From Armatimonadota bacterium (GTDB lineage: Bacteria; Armatimonadota; UBA5829; DSUL01): a stretch of DNA of 64,000 nt. The position numbers and the translations under genes were made by a program. Location: positions 62,001 through 126,000 of the forward strand of contig JADLDK010000016.1 in assembly GCA_020846715.1 (NCBI GenBank), in the 5' to 3' direction. Shown here piece by piece: positions 40,976 to 49,100 of the stretch (its first letter is position 1; every line of letters begins with the position of its first letter). The notes beneath the pieces are model-generated. The model worked only from the letters and a program-made list of their open reading frames with translations. It was not told where the DNA came from and did no database searches.

Positions 40976-43813
40976 ATGGCAGAACTTGAGAAAGCGTACG
41001 ACCCCCGCGGCGTCGAAGAAAAGTGGTACCGGCACTGGATGGACGCCGGATACTTCCACGCCCGGACCGGCTCCGGCAAGCCGACCTTCAGCATCACCAT
41101 TCCACCCCCAAACGTAACAGGCTCCCTGCACCTGGGACATGCCCTGTGCTACACCCTTCAGGATGTGTTGACCCGCTGGAAGCGCATGCAGGGCTTTGAG
41201 ACGTTGTGCCTTCCCGGGACAGACCACGCCGGAATCGCCACGCAGAACGCCGTGGAAAGAGAGCTGGCGCGGGAAGGATTGAGCCGCCACGACCTTGGAC
41301 GCGAGAAGTTTCTGGAGCGCGTCTGGGCGTGGAAGGAGAAGTACGGCGGGACAATTCTGGAGCAGTTCAAGCGGATGGGCTATTCGTTTGACTGGGAGCG
41401 CACGCGCTTTACGCTGGATGAGGGCTATCACAAGGCGGTTGTCGAGCACTTTGTGCGGCTGTATGACGATGGACACATTTACCGCGGGGAGCGCGTGATC
41501 AACTGGTGCCCCCGGTGCGCAACCGCCATCTCGGATATTGAAATCGAGTACGAAGAGCAGGACGGTCAGCTTTTCCAGATTGACTACCCGTTTGAGGATG
41601 GCAACGGGCATGTGACAGTCGCGACCACGCGCCCTGAGACGATGCTGGGGGATACAGGGGTCGCGGTAAACCCCTCTGATAAGCGCTACACAAATGTGGT
41701 AGGCAAGAACGTCATTCTGCCGGTGATGGGCCGACGGATCCCGATTGTCGCCGACGAGTACGCAGACCCGGAGTTTGGCACCGGCGCCGTCAAAGTGACG
41801 CCAGCGCACGACCCGAACGACTTTGAGATAGGGCGAAGACAGAATCTGCCGGCGATAACGGTCATAGGGACCGACGCGGTGATGACCGAAAACGCAGGGA
41901 AGTACGCGGGTAAGGATCGCTACGAAGCCCGCGCTGAGCTGGTGGAGGAGTTGAAGGCTCTCGGCGCTTTGCGAAGCGTGGAGACTCTACGCCACTCCGT
42001 AAACACCTGCGCCCGCTGTCACACAGTCATTGAGCCTCTCCTGCTGGAGCAGTGGTTTGTGAGTATGCCGCCGCTCGCCAAACCCGCGGCCGATGTGGTG
42101 CGCGAAGAGAAGGTGAAGTTCTTCCCGGCGCGCTTTTCCAAACTGTATCTGGAGTGGATGGACAACATCCGGGACTGGTGCATCTCGCGCCAGCTCTGGT
42201 GGGGACACCGCATCCCCGCTTACTACTGCCTGGACTGCAACAGCGATAAGATTACCTTCAAGACCAGCACGGGAAGCGAGCCCGAGATTGACTGGGGAAA
42301 GACCAAAGTTTCGGATCTGGATGTGATTGTCGCGCGCGAAAAGCCGGAGACCTGCCCGATGTGCTCGGGAAGTCGCGTCGTGCAGGACCCGGACGTGCTG
42401 GATACATGGTTCTCCAGCGCTTTGTGGACCTTTGCGACGATGGGATGGCCCGAAAAGACACCGCTTCTGAAGGAGTTTCACCCGACCTCTGTCTTGACGA
42501 CTGGCCGGGACATCATCTATCTCTGGGTCGCGAGGATGATCGTCTCAAGCCTGTACTTTCTGGATGAGATTCCGTTCCACGACGTCTATATCTACGCCAC
42601 GGTCCAGAACCAGGAAGGCCAGCGGATGTCCAAGTCGCTTGGGACCGGCGTGGACCCGCTGGAGCTGATTGATCAGTACGGCGCCGATGCGCTGCGCTTC
42701 TCGATGATTGAGCAGACGGGCAAGTCGCAGGACATGCGCTTCCCCGTGACCTTTGAGTGCAACAACTGCGGGACGGTCAATCAGTCTCTGACCCCCTATA
42801 AGGGCGAATGCCGCAAGTGCGGCTCCACAGATGTAACCGCGCACTCCTCCCGCGTCGAGCAGTCGCGCAACTTCGCCAACAAGATATGGAACGCCGCGCG
42901 CTTTGTGTTGATGAATCTGAAGGCAGAGGGAGAAGCTGAGAAGGATCAGGGATCAGAGGCTAGGGAGAGAAGACTTGAGGCGCTCGAGGATCGCTGGATC
43001 GTCTCCCGGCTGAACAGAACCATCGAGGCCGTCAACGGCTATCTGAGCTCCTACGACCTGGATATGGCGGCGCGTGCGCTGCATGAGTTCATCTGGAGCG
43101 AGTACTGCGACTGGTATCTGGAGCTTGTCAAGACGCGCCTCAAAGGGGAAGATGCGGATACGGCCCGATTTGTCCTGGTGAGCGTACTGGAGAAGACCCT
43201 GCGTCTGTTGCACCCGATGATGCCGCACTTGACGGAGGAGATCTGGCAGGCGCTTCCACTGGACGTGCGCCCGGACGCAAGCTCCATTATGATCGCTGCA
43301 TTCCCTGAGAGCGATTCCTCGCTGTTGGACGAAAGCGCAGAGACTGAGATGGCGGCGCTTCAGGAGATCATCACACGCATCCGGAACCTGCGCGCAGAGG
43401 GCAACATCCCACCTGGAAAGCGCGTAAACCTGACCCTGGTAGCCCAGAATGCGGAGTGCGCGGAGTTGGCCCGCAGAAATGCCGAAGCGGCTATCTCGCT
43501 GGCGAGACTTCAGTCCTTTGACGTCGTTTTGAGTGAGCAAAATACAGATCAAAAAGCCCTGAGCGCTCAGGTGGCTGCGGGCGCGCTGTTCATGCCTCTT
43601 GGCGACGCCGCAGACATCGAAAAAGAAACCCTTCGTCTCGAGAAAGAACGGGAAACACTGCGCTCGGATCTGGACAAGGCTCAGGCCAAGCTGAACAACC
43701 CCACCTTTGTAGACAAGGCGCCAGCAGAGGTTGTGGAGAAGCAGCGACGCAACATTGAGGAGTTCACAGCGCGGATTGCGGAGATTGACGAGCGGCTGCG
43801 GCTGCTGGGGTGA
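40976..43813 (+). CDS. valS: Valyl-tRNA synthetase with zinc-ribbon-like insertion
   Basis: A 945-residue class I synthetase. The start MAELEKAYDPRGVEEKWYR is typical. The HIGH motif is GSLHLGHAL; the editing domain and the two usual knuckles (CPRCATAISD, CARCHTVIEP) are present; the KMSKS loop reads QRMSKSLGTG; the C-terminal coiled-coil arm (LRLEKERETLRSDLDKAQAK) closes the protein. Unusually, a 45-residue segment between the KMSKS loop and the conserved RNFANKIWNAARF contains C595, C598, C612 and C615 in two CxxC pairs (CNNC, CRKC), a zinc-ribbon-like insert. ATG 40976 is preferred; ATG 40958 and a GTG at 40937 are alternatives. It charges tRNA-Val. Confidence 0.97.
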   Translation: MAELEKAYDPRGVEEKWYRHWMDAGYFHARTGSGKPTFSITIPPPNVTGSLHLGHALCYTLQDVLTRWKRMQGFETLCLPGTDHAGIATQNAVERELAREGLSRHDLGREKFLERVWAWKEKYGGTILEQFKRMGYSFDWERTRFTLDEGYHKAVVEHFVRLYDDGHIYRGERVINWCPRCATAISDIEIEYEEQDGQLFQIDYPFEDGNGHVTVATTRPETMLGDTGVAVNPSDKRYTNVVGKNVILPVMGRRIPIVADEYADPEFGTGAVKVTPAHDPNDFEIGRRQNLPAITVIGTDAVMTENAGKYAGKDRYEARAELVEELKALGALRSVETLRHSVNTCARCHTVIEPLLLEQWFVSMPPLAKPAADVVREEKVKFFPARFSKLYLEWMDNIRDWCISRQLWWGHRIPAYYCLDCNSDKITFKTSTGSEPEIDWGKTKVSDLDVIVAREKPETCPMCSGSRVVQDPDVLDTWFSSALWTFATMGWPEKTPLLKEFHPTSVLTTGRDIIYLWVARMIVSSLYFLDEIPFHDVYIYATVQNQEGQRMSKSLGTGVDPLELIDQYGADALRFSMIEQTGKSQDMRFPVTFECNNCGTVNQSLTPYKGECRKCGSTDVTAHSSRVEQSRNFANKIWNAARFVLMNLKAEGEAEKDQGSEARERRLEALEDRWIVSRLNRTIEAVNGYLSSYDLDMAARALHEFIWSEYCDWYLELVKTRLKGEDADTARFVLVSVLEKTLRLLHPMMPHLTEEIWQALPLDVRPDASSIMIAAFPESDSSLLDESAETEMAALQEIITRIRNLRAEGNIPPGKRVNLTLVAQNAECAELARRNAEAAISLARLQSFDVVLSEQNTDQKALSAQVAAGALFMPLGDAADIEKETLRLEKERETLRSDLDKAQAKLNNPTFVDKAPAEVVEKQRRNIEEFTARIAEIDERLRLLG

Positions 43814-43840
43814 AGCGCACCAGAGCGACGGCCACGCCGG

Positions 43841-44179
43841 TCAGTCCGGCTCTACACTCACCTGAAGACCGATCTGGCGCAGAACTCCCGCCACCCGATT
43901 GCAGTCGTCAAAATCGCCGGAGTACACCACAGCCTGCCCGGTCAGGTGCGCTTCCAGCATAATGACCTCGGCCTTCTGCAGAGAGTAGCCTGTCGCCTTC
44001 TGAATCTGAAGCGAAACCTGATCCATCGAGTGCTCGTCATCGTCAAAGAGAATGACTCTGTACGCCGGCGACCGCTCGCCTTCCAGGTCCTGAATCTGCT
44101 GGATAATTGACTCAGCGACAGGCGGAGCGTCAATGAGTGTTCGAGCAAGCTGAAGCGGGATAGCGGCAACAGTGTCCAT
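43841..44179 (-). CDS. clpS: ATP-dependent Clp protease adaptor ClpS
   Basis: A 112-residue protein with the ClpS core: YRVILFDDDEHSMDQVSLQI, TGYSLQKAEVIMLEAHLTGQ, and an end GVLRQIGLQVSVEPD. The DDDE...MD pocket region and the VIML...H segment are those that bind N-degron substrates and the ClpA/ClpC N-domain. It delivers N-end-rule substrates to ClpAP/ClpCP. It has about 35 residues before the core, longer than usual and unconserved. A TATAAT hexamer (complement of 44190-44195) lies only 11 bases from the ATG, so the mRNA could be nearly leaderless; no ribosome binding site is seen. It is convergent with valS. Confidence 0.88.
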   Translation of the reverse strand: MDTVAAIPLQLARTLIDAPPVAESIIQQIQDLEGERSPAYRVILFDDDEHSMDQVSLQIQKATGYSLQKAEVIMLEAHLTGQAVVYSGDFDDCNRVAGVLRQIGLQVSVEPD

Positions 44180-44189
44180 GTCGCTCTAC

Positions 44190-44195
44190 ATTATA
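44190..44195 (-). promoter_or_regulatory. Possible -10 box very close to the clpS start
   Basis: An exact TATAAT on the minus strand, 11 bases before the ATG. If used, the transcript would have a leader of only about four bases. No -35 box is clear, so chance occurrence is possible. Confidence 0.35.
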
Positions 44196-44323
44196 AGACA
44201 CTCACCACCGCGCGCACACTCTGCCAGAAGTTTTTTGTAGCCGCGCCAGAGGCCTGCTACAGATCGCGAAGAGCCATGCCCAGGGAGCGCAGCATCTCCA
44301 AAGCTTTGTCCGTGGAGACACAA

Positions 44324-44353
44324 CGAAAAACGCCGCCCGTAAACGAGCGGCGT
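44324..44353 (-). terminator. Rho-independent terminator of rplY
   Basis: A seven-base-pair G+C-rich stem (44330-44336 with 44347-44353, loop of ten bases) followed on the minus strand by a T-run (complement of 44325-44329). It lies 53 bases after the rplY stop codon. Confidence 0.8.
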
Positions 44354-44405
44354 CTTGATATCCAGGAAAGCCCTGACGCAGCAGCTTTCCTCAGAAGCGG
44401 TGAGT

Positions 44406-45068
44406 TTACCCTGCCGTGGCTTCTTCAGCCTGCGCGGGCGCACCCGTCTGCTCTTCGCCGGCAGTCTCTGCGGCTTCGGCCTCTTCAGGAAGCGGCCCGG
44501 ACACCGTAGCGACGCGGATCATAACAACCGGATCGTCCTCCGGCCCCATAAACTCCACGTCCGGTACTTTGATGTCGCCAATCTTGATCGCGTCTCCGAT
44601 TTGCAGCTCGGTGATGTCAAGATCAATGCGCGGTGGGATGTTTGTGGGGAGCGCCTGAATCTGCAGTTCGCGGTGCAAATGATCCAGCATACCGCCCTGA
44701 TTCTTGACGCCCTCCGCCTCACCAATCAGATGAACAGGGACGGTCGTGGTGATCTTCTCGTCCATCGCAACTGTGTGGAAATCTACATGCAGCAGCCTGC
44801 GCGTGCGCGGGTCAAACTGAAGTTTGCTCACCATCACAGGCAAGGCGCTCAGTCCGTTGTCCGGAATGGACAGGTCTATAATGGCGTTGTCGCCCGCTTC
44901 AGTCTGAAGACAGGCCTTGAGATCGGCAAGCGGGACTTGGACGCTGTACGAATGATCCACCTTCTTGCCGTACACCGTTCCGGGGACCTGGCCGTCCCTG
45001 CGCAGGGCCCTGGTGTGGCTCTTTTTGAATTCCGAGCGCAGCTCGGCTGTGAGTTTCTGTCGTTCCAT
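44406..45068 (-). CDS. rplY: Ribosomal protein L25 (long, Ctc/TL5 form)
   Basis: A 220-residue protein with the N-terminal 5S-rRNA-binding domain (residues 1-90; ALRRDGQVPGTVYGKK, RTRRLLHVDFHTVAMDEK) and the C-terminal TL5 domain (95-185; VPVHLIGEAEGVKNQGGMLD, DITELQIGDAIKIGDIKVPD), then a tail rich in Ala and Glu. It binds 5S rRNA in the large ribosomal subunit and is linked to the general stress response in other bacteria. ATG 45068 follows GAGA. It has a good promoter (45147-45176) and a terminator, so it is a single-gene transcript. Confidence 0.97.
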   Translation of the reverse strand: MERQKLTAELRSEFKKSHTRALRRDGQVPGTVYGKKVDHSYSVQVPLADLKACLQTEAGDNAIIDLSIPDNGLSALPVMVSKLQFDPRTRRLLHVDFHTVAMDEKITTTVPVHLIGEAEGVKNQGGMLDHLHRELQIQALPTNIPPRIDLDITELQIGDAIKIGDIKVPDVEFMGPEDDPVVMIRVATVSGPLPEEAEAAETAGEEQTGAPAQAEEATAG

Positions 45069-45146
45069 GCGAAGTCTCTTTAGTCTCCCGGTTGGCAAAA
45101 AAACAAGCCTGACAGGCGAAGGCCGCTGAAGCCAGGCAACCTGAGG

Positions 45147-45176
45147 AGTATACCCTGCGCCAGGGCACCTAGTCAA
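45147..45176 (-). promoter_or_regulatory. Sigma-70-type promoter of rplY
   Basis: On the minus strand: TTGACT, 18 bases, then TATACT; each box is one base from consensus. The -10 box is about 80 bases upstream of the rplY ATG. Confidence 0.7.
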
Positions 45177-45194
45177 ATTCTGCAAAGCGCTCCG

Positions 45195-45223
45195 TTGTAC
45201 GACGGAACTCCTGCGGGTACATA
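45195..45223 (+). promoter_or_regulatory. Putative promoter of the pyrophosphatase gene
   Basis: TTGTAC, 17 bases, then TACATA (followed by AT). The match is moderate (four of six in the -35 box; TACATA is weak). It lies about 50 bases before the ATG at 45272. Confidence 0.4.
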
Positions 45224-45271
45224 ATGGGAGTGTCTCTGCATAACGATAGACACTGGACAAGGATTGCCACT

Positions 45272-45958
45272 ATGCCCGCTTCTCACTCTGATACTTTCGA
45301 ATCGCTGATGGGTCTTCTCTACCGCGCTCATCCGTGGCACGGAGTCACCCTGCACCCGCAAACGCCTGAGTATCTGATCGCCTATATCGAGATTGTCCCG
45401 AGCGACACAGTCAAGTACGAGCTTGACAAAGCCACGGGAATCCTGCGCGTGGACCGTCCGCAGCGCTACTCCAACGTCTGCCCATCTCTCTACGGACTTC
45501 TACCGCAGACTCTGTGTGGAGATCACCTGGCGCACCTGACGCGGGAGCGCACTGGACGTTCTGGAATCGTCGGTGACGGCGACCCTCTGGATATATGCGT
45601 GCTCACAGAGAAGGACGTCCCGCACGGAGACATTCTCATGACAGTGACTCCGCTCGGCGGCTTTCGCCTGCTGGATCGCCACGAAGCAGACGACAAAATA
45701 ATCGCTGTGCTGAAAGACGACGCGGTTTACGGCTCGTGCCAGTCAATCGAAGACCTGCCCTCGTCCATTCTGGAAAGGCTCAAACACTATTTCCTGACGT
45801 ACAAGCAGGACCCGGACAACGACGAACACGTCTGCGAGATCGCCGACACGTACGGCCGCGAAGAAGCGCATGAAGTTATTCGCTGCTGCCGGCAGGACTA
45901 CCAGGATGTGTTCGGAAACGTGAAGGAGAAGCTGGCGGCTAAAGTGAATCAGAAGTAA
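45272..45958 (+). CDS. ppa: Inorganic pyrophosphatase (family I)
   Basis: A 228-residue soluble pyrophosphatase. The active site is recognisable: E40, K48 and E50 in EIVPSDTVKYELDKATG, the YGLLPQTLC turn, and the metal-binding DGDPLDICVL (residues 102-111). It hydrolyses PPi from biosynthetic reactions. The N-terminus is about 20 residues longer than in the E. coli enzyme. ATG 45272 has AAGGA eight bases upstream; an upstream GTG exists but lacks this. The DUF1638 gene follows after 34 bases and may be co-transcribed. Confidence 0.95.
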   Translation: MPASHSDTFESLMGLLYRAHPWHGVTLHPQTPEYLIAYIEIVPSDTVKYELDKATGILRVDRPQRYSNVCPSLYGLLPQTLCGDHLAHLTRERTGRSGIVGDGDPLDICVLTEKDVPHGDILMTVTPLGGFRLLDRHEADDKIIAVLKDDAVYGSCQSIEDLPSSILERLKHYFLTYKQDPDNDEHVCEIADTYGREEAHEVIRCCRQDYQDVFGNVKEKLAAKVNQK

Positions 45959-45995
45959 CCTCGAATCTCGAGCCCAATCTGGCACAAGGAGTATG

Positions 45996-46742
45996 ATGCG
46001 TCTCAAGGTGCTGGCGTGCGACATTTTCCGCGACGAGATTGCTGCGGCCGCGCGCGGCTGCCCCCACGAACTCGACGTCACGATGATCGGCACGGACCGC
46101 TGCCACGAGAAGCCCAAACAGGGCAAAGCGGTGCTGCAGGAGGCCATTGACGCGTGCGCGGGACTGGGCTGGGATGCGCTGCTCATCGGCTACGGCCTGT
46201 GTGGACGTCTGATGGTGGGAATCCGTTCACAGGACACTCCTCTGGTTGTCCCGCGCTCGCACGACTGTCTGGGAGTGCTATTTGGATCTGCCGCGCGCTA
46301 CCTTCAGTACTTCATGGACAATCCCGGCACGTACTATCTGAGCGGGGGATGGATAGAGCATGCCGAAGGTGAAGGGGGCGATCTCACGTCTCAGATGCAG
46401 ATGGGCGAGATGTCCTTTGAGTACGAAGAGCTGATCGAGCAGTTTGGTGAGGACAACGCAAAGTATCTTTTTGAAGTGATGAGCGCGTGGCAACAGCACT
46501 ACAAGAGCGCCACAGTCATCCTGCAGCAGGAAGACGACGAAAAAGCCCTGATGGAACGGGCGGAGACGCTGTGCGCGCCCAAAGGCTGGGCTGTGAACAA
46601 GCTCGCCGGTGACCTGGGATTGTTGCGCAGATGGTTGTACGGTGACTGGAATGACGCCGAGTTCCTGCGTGTCCCACCCGGACACACCGTGCAGGAGTCT
46701 CACGACGGCGGCATCTTCAAGTCCGAGCCTTCCCCCGTCTGA
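45996..46742 (+). CDS. DUF1638-domain protein
   Basis: A 248-residue cytoplasmic protein with the DUF1638 signature: KVLACDIFRDEI at the start, the DALLIGYGLCGRLMVGIRSQ segment, VVPRSHDCLGVLFGSAARYL, and WLYGDWNDAEFLRVPPGHTV at the end. Conserved Cys and His (CHEKP, YGLCG, SHDC) suggest a metal or cofactor site. Family members are often encoded near corrinoid-dependent methyltransferases in methanogens and anaerobes; no such gene is here. AAGGAG at 45986-45991 favours ATG 45996, though the ATG one codon earlier is possible. A cluster of three hairpins follows the stop codon. Confidence 0.87.
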   Translation: MRLKVLACDIFRDEIAAAARGCPHELDVTMIGTDRCHEKPKQGKAVLQEAIDACAGLGWDALLIGYGLCGRLMVGIRSQDTPLVVPRSHDCLGVLFGSAARYLQYFMDNPGTYYLSGGWIEHAEGEGGDLTSQMQMGEMSFEYEELIEQFGEDNAKYLFEVMSAWQQHYKSATVILQQEDDEKALMERAETLCAPKGWAVNKLAGDLGLLRRWLYGDWNDAEFLRVPPGHTVQESHDGGIFKSEPSPV

Positions 46743-46752
46743 AAAGAAGTGA

Positions 46753-46870
46753 CGGCGGGGTATCCACCTGTACCCCGCCGCCGGATTAACGGCCTGCGGA
46801 AGATCTCGCCAGCTCTCCCGCAGGCCTTTAGCCCTCCGGTGCGGCGGAGGGTGCGCTGCAAGCTTTTTTT
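46753..46870 (+). terminator. Cluster of three perfect hairpins ending in a T-run
   Basis: Three hairpins in a row: 46753-46780 (10-base-pair stem, 8-base loop), 46791-46826 (9-base-pair stem, 18-base loop, followed by TTTA), and 46832-46851 (7-base-pair stem, 6-base loop). A run of seven or more T lies at 46864-46870, 12 bases after the last stem. Together they probably end the DUF1638 transcript, though the distance between the last stem and T-run is larger than usual. Confidence 0.5.
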
Positions 46871-47204
46871 CTTTGTGAGCGCGCTTATGTGACGCAGGCG
46901 CTGACGAGGACACCCGGCTTTCTGCTTCCGTCCTGCCCTGGACTTCTTGAACCGACGACGAGGGAGCAAGCTGTCTGAAGAACGCGAAATGCGGCGAGAA
47001 ACGCGGTATCTCCATGATAAGCAATGAGCGCCCAGACTCAGAACCGTTAAAAATACCGGGTTTCAGCGATACGCAGGCAGATACAGTGACACAGGTGCGC
47101 GGTAAACCGGGGATGAGCGGGGTACGAAAGTGTTTTGAGGAAATGGGGCAAAAAATACTTCGCGAGAAGCGGAACCTTTATACCGCGTGAGACGTCTCAA
47201 TAAA
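46871..47204. other. Gene-free stretch before the candidate small RNA
   Basis: About 330 bases with no reading frame carrying recognisable family features. Two A/T-rich spots (near 47150 and 47177-47183) could hold a plus-strand promoter for the small RNA candidate that follows, but no boxes are convincing. Confidence 0.45.
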
Positions 47205-47272
47205 TAGAAAGCTTCCCACCCTCCTTTCTAGACAGACCCGGCGTTCCTGGAGAGCGCCGGGTTTTGTTTTTG
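47205..47272 (+). ncRNA. Candidate small RNA with C-rich loop and Rho-independent terminator
   Basis: A hairpin at 47205-47230 has a perfect seven-base-pair stem (TAGAAAG with CTTTCTA) and a 12-base loop, CTTCCCACCCTC, that is C-rich and complementary to ribosome-binding-site-like sequences. Six bases later a strong terminator follows: an eight-base-pair stem (47236-47243 with 47255-47262) and the T-rich tract to 47272. The terminator has no gene on its own strand for 460 bases upstream, other than DUF1638, which has its own hairpins. It is therefore either a small RNA or a distal terminator. Its 5' end is not defined. Confidence 0.4.
47236..47272 (+). terminator. Rho-independent terminator
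   Basis: An eight-base-pair stem (ACCCGGCG with CGCCGGGT, 11-base loop) followed by TTTGTTTTTG. It lies just before the convergent end of the lemA gene and would stop plus-strand transcription from the left. Confidence 0.8.
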
Positions 47273-47285
47273 TCAGCGTTTCAGG

Positions 47286-47915
47286 TCAGTGCTGCGGCTG
47301 AAACTGTGCGCGCACCGGCTGAGTTACGACTTCGTCAATCTCGTAGTAGCCGTGCGTCTCGTATCCTCGCATACTCGCCACAGCGCTGGAAGGAAATCCC
47401 TGCACCAGGTTGTTGTAGTCGCGCACATTGCCGTTGAAAAATCGGCGCGCCGCCTGAATGCGGTCTTCGGTGTTAACGAGCTCCCGCTGGAGGTGGAGGA
47501 AGTTTTCGCTGGCCTTGAGGTCTGGATAGGCTTCGCTGACAGCCAGCAACTGGCGAAGGCTTCCGACAAGCTGATTCTCGCTTTGAGCCTGGGCGCCCGC
47601 GGCGGCGGCCGGCAGGCTTTCGAAGGCTGAGAGCGCCTTCTCCCGCGCCGCAGTCACTGTTTCGAAGATTTTCTGTTCGTGGGCTGCGTAGCCCTTCACC
47701 GTAGCGGTCAGATTGGGGATCAGGTCATAGCGCCGGCGCAGCTCTGTGCCCACGTTGGACCAGGACTCCCGGATCAGGTTCTGCAGATTCACGAGCTGGT
47801 TGTTGACCGTCACTCCCCAGATAACAAGCAGCAGCGGCACTCCTATAAGAGCCGCCATCGCTGTTACGAGGGCTACGTCCAGACCACCGCCCACCGTACT
47901 TCCATATTCATTCAC
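47286..47915 (-). CDS. LemA-family protein
   Basis: A 209-residue protein with one N-terminal transmembrane segment (about residues 13-37) and a helical-bundle domain with the LemA signature: VNLQNLIRESWSNVGTELRR, RYDLIPNLTATVKGYAAHE, AVSEAYPDLKASENFLHLQR and AARRFFNGNVRDYNNLVQGF. The C-terminus (SMRGYETHGYYEIDE) is usual. The function is unknown; the soluble part probably faces outward. GTG 47915 is chosen, with AGGTAG upstream. It ends close to the plus-strand terminator and is followed upstream by the PAP2 gene on the same strand. Confidence 0.94.
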   Translation of the reverse strand: MNEYGSTVGGGLDVALVTAMAALIGVPLLLVIWGVTVNNQLVNLQNLIRESWSNVGTELRRRYDLIPNLTATVKGYAAHEQKIFETVTAAREKALSAFESLPAAAAGAQAQSENQLVGSLRQLLAVSEAYPDLKASENFLHLQRELVNTEDRIQAARRFFNGNVRDYNNLVQGFPSSAVASMRGYETHGYYEIDEVVTQPVRAQFQPQH

Positions 47916-47985
47916 ACGAGACTACCTACCGTTACAATCGCTCTCACACTGGCGTGTTCACGGCCTAGCATACCAAAAAACTCAC

Positions 47986-48621
47986 TCAACGGGAAGCGCG
48001 CCGCCACGCCGCAACTGCCCCGTAGACCGCGCACCCCAGCGCTGCGCCAGCTAAAGCGTCGGACGGCCAGTGAGCCAACCGCAGAACCCGCATCGTGGCG
48101 ATGGTTATGGCAGCGGCTAGAAACAGAATGCGGTATCGGGGAAAGCAATCCCCAAGAGCCAGCGCCAGCGCAAAAGCAGTCGCGCTCTCCGCGCTGGGAA
48201 AGGACTGGTAGTAGCCCTGCTTGATGTGCCCGGTACGCCCGACAGGGATGCACGGCCGGGATCGATGAACAATGAGCTTGATAAGAGTCGCCGCCAGTGC
48301 GCTGGAAAGCACTGCCACCGCTCCCCACAGTGCGGCCTGCCGCACAGAAGGGCGTTTGAGCGCAACGCCCAGCAGCCATAGCGCCACCAACGCCATCGCC
48401 AGCCTGTCCGCTTTGCCCAGAGGCGTGACAATCTCCCTCCAGTAGATGAAACCAGCAGATCCTCGCAGACTCATCAGGAGCGTGTGCGTCTGCCTGTCCA
48501 GAGTGAAGGCCGCTACGGCCGACAGCGCAATGAGAACCAGAGTCAGAGTGTACGCTGGACGGAGGCGCAACTTCGACGGCTCTGGCAGCAGATTTGCACG
48601 CCACAGTAGAGTGCGCCTCAA
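47986..48621 (-). CDS. PAP2-family phosphatase, altered second motif
   Basis: A 211-residue membrane protein with about five or six hydrophobic segments. Acid-phosphatase motif C1 is KLIVHRSRP (K115 to P123) and C3 is RVLRLAHWPSD (R178, H184, D188). Motif C2, usually PSGH, reads FPSAESATAF, so the His is replaced by Glu145. Family members dephosphorylate lipid phosphates such as undecaprenyl pyrophosphate or phosphatidic acid. The C3 His that attacks phosphate is kept. The start is uncertain; TTG 48621 gives a normal length but the frame is open upstream and no ribosome binding site is clear. Confidence 0.82.
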   Translation of the reverse strand: MRRTLLWRANLLPEPSKLRLRPAYTLTLVLIALSAVAAFTLDRQTHTLLMSLRGSAGFIYWREIVTPLGKADRLAMALVALWLLGVALKRPSVRQAALWGAVAVLSSALAATLIKLIVHRSRPCIPVGRTGHIKQGYYQSFPSAESATAFALALALGDCFPRYRILFLAAAITIATMRVLRLAHWPSDALAGAALGCAVYGAVAAWRRASR

Positions 48622-49100
48622 GATTCTTCGAGTCCTATCGGCCTGAGAGTCAGCAGAGCGCACGGGCGCCCCCGGCCGCACCCCGGCCCGGAGTTTTGAG
48701 CAAGACAAAACGTCAAGAAGACCTCCACACATCGCATAGTTGCGCCCGTTACGATCTTCAAACCTCCACCCACCCAAAGGGGAGACACAGGCAGGCAGCG
48801 CCATTTCTATGCGCACTAAGCTCGCGCGTTTGGGATCAGAGCCCCAACTCGGCCACGGTTACTGGAGTCGAGACGCTTAAGGGGCAAGGGCTTTTGCCCG
48901 GGGATACGAGCCGGAATTGCGCACAATAGTTGCGATCGCAGATCGCCTGGCACGCCATTCTACGCATCAAAAAGCCACAACTCGAGTGAATCTCATACGT
49001 CTATCACGTCGCCAGCCAGTCTACATCCGAGAGCCGCGCAGCGCCAGTGCCGGGCACTATTGATAGCCTGTTTGCGATATAAAGAAAACTGAAGACCAGG
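48622..49100. other. Divergent intergenic region, no gene seen
   Basis: About 480 bases between the divergent PAP2 and phosphatase genes. One small hairpin (GGGCAA with TTGCCC near 48882-48900) and a TATAAA at 49079-49084, just before the next start codon, are the only features. I see no convincing small gene. Confidence 0.45.

Noticed and set aside
40877-41809. Long N-terminal extension of the paralogue-2 membrane protein
   Set aside because: It is antisense to the conserved N-terminal part of valS, and the homologous protein at 34330 begins directly with its membrane helix.
47912-48604. A 230-residue minus-strand frame overlapping the PAP2 gene
   Set aside because: It has no recognisable domain and is rich in Ser, Ala, Gly and Cys in a way expected from an out-of-frame shadow; the PAP2 frame has intact motifs.
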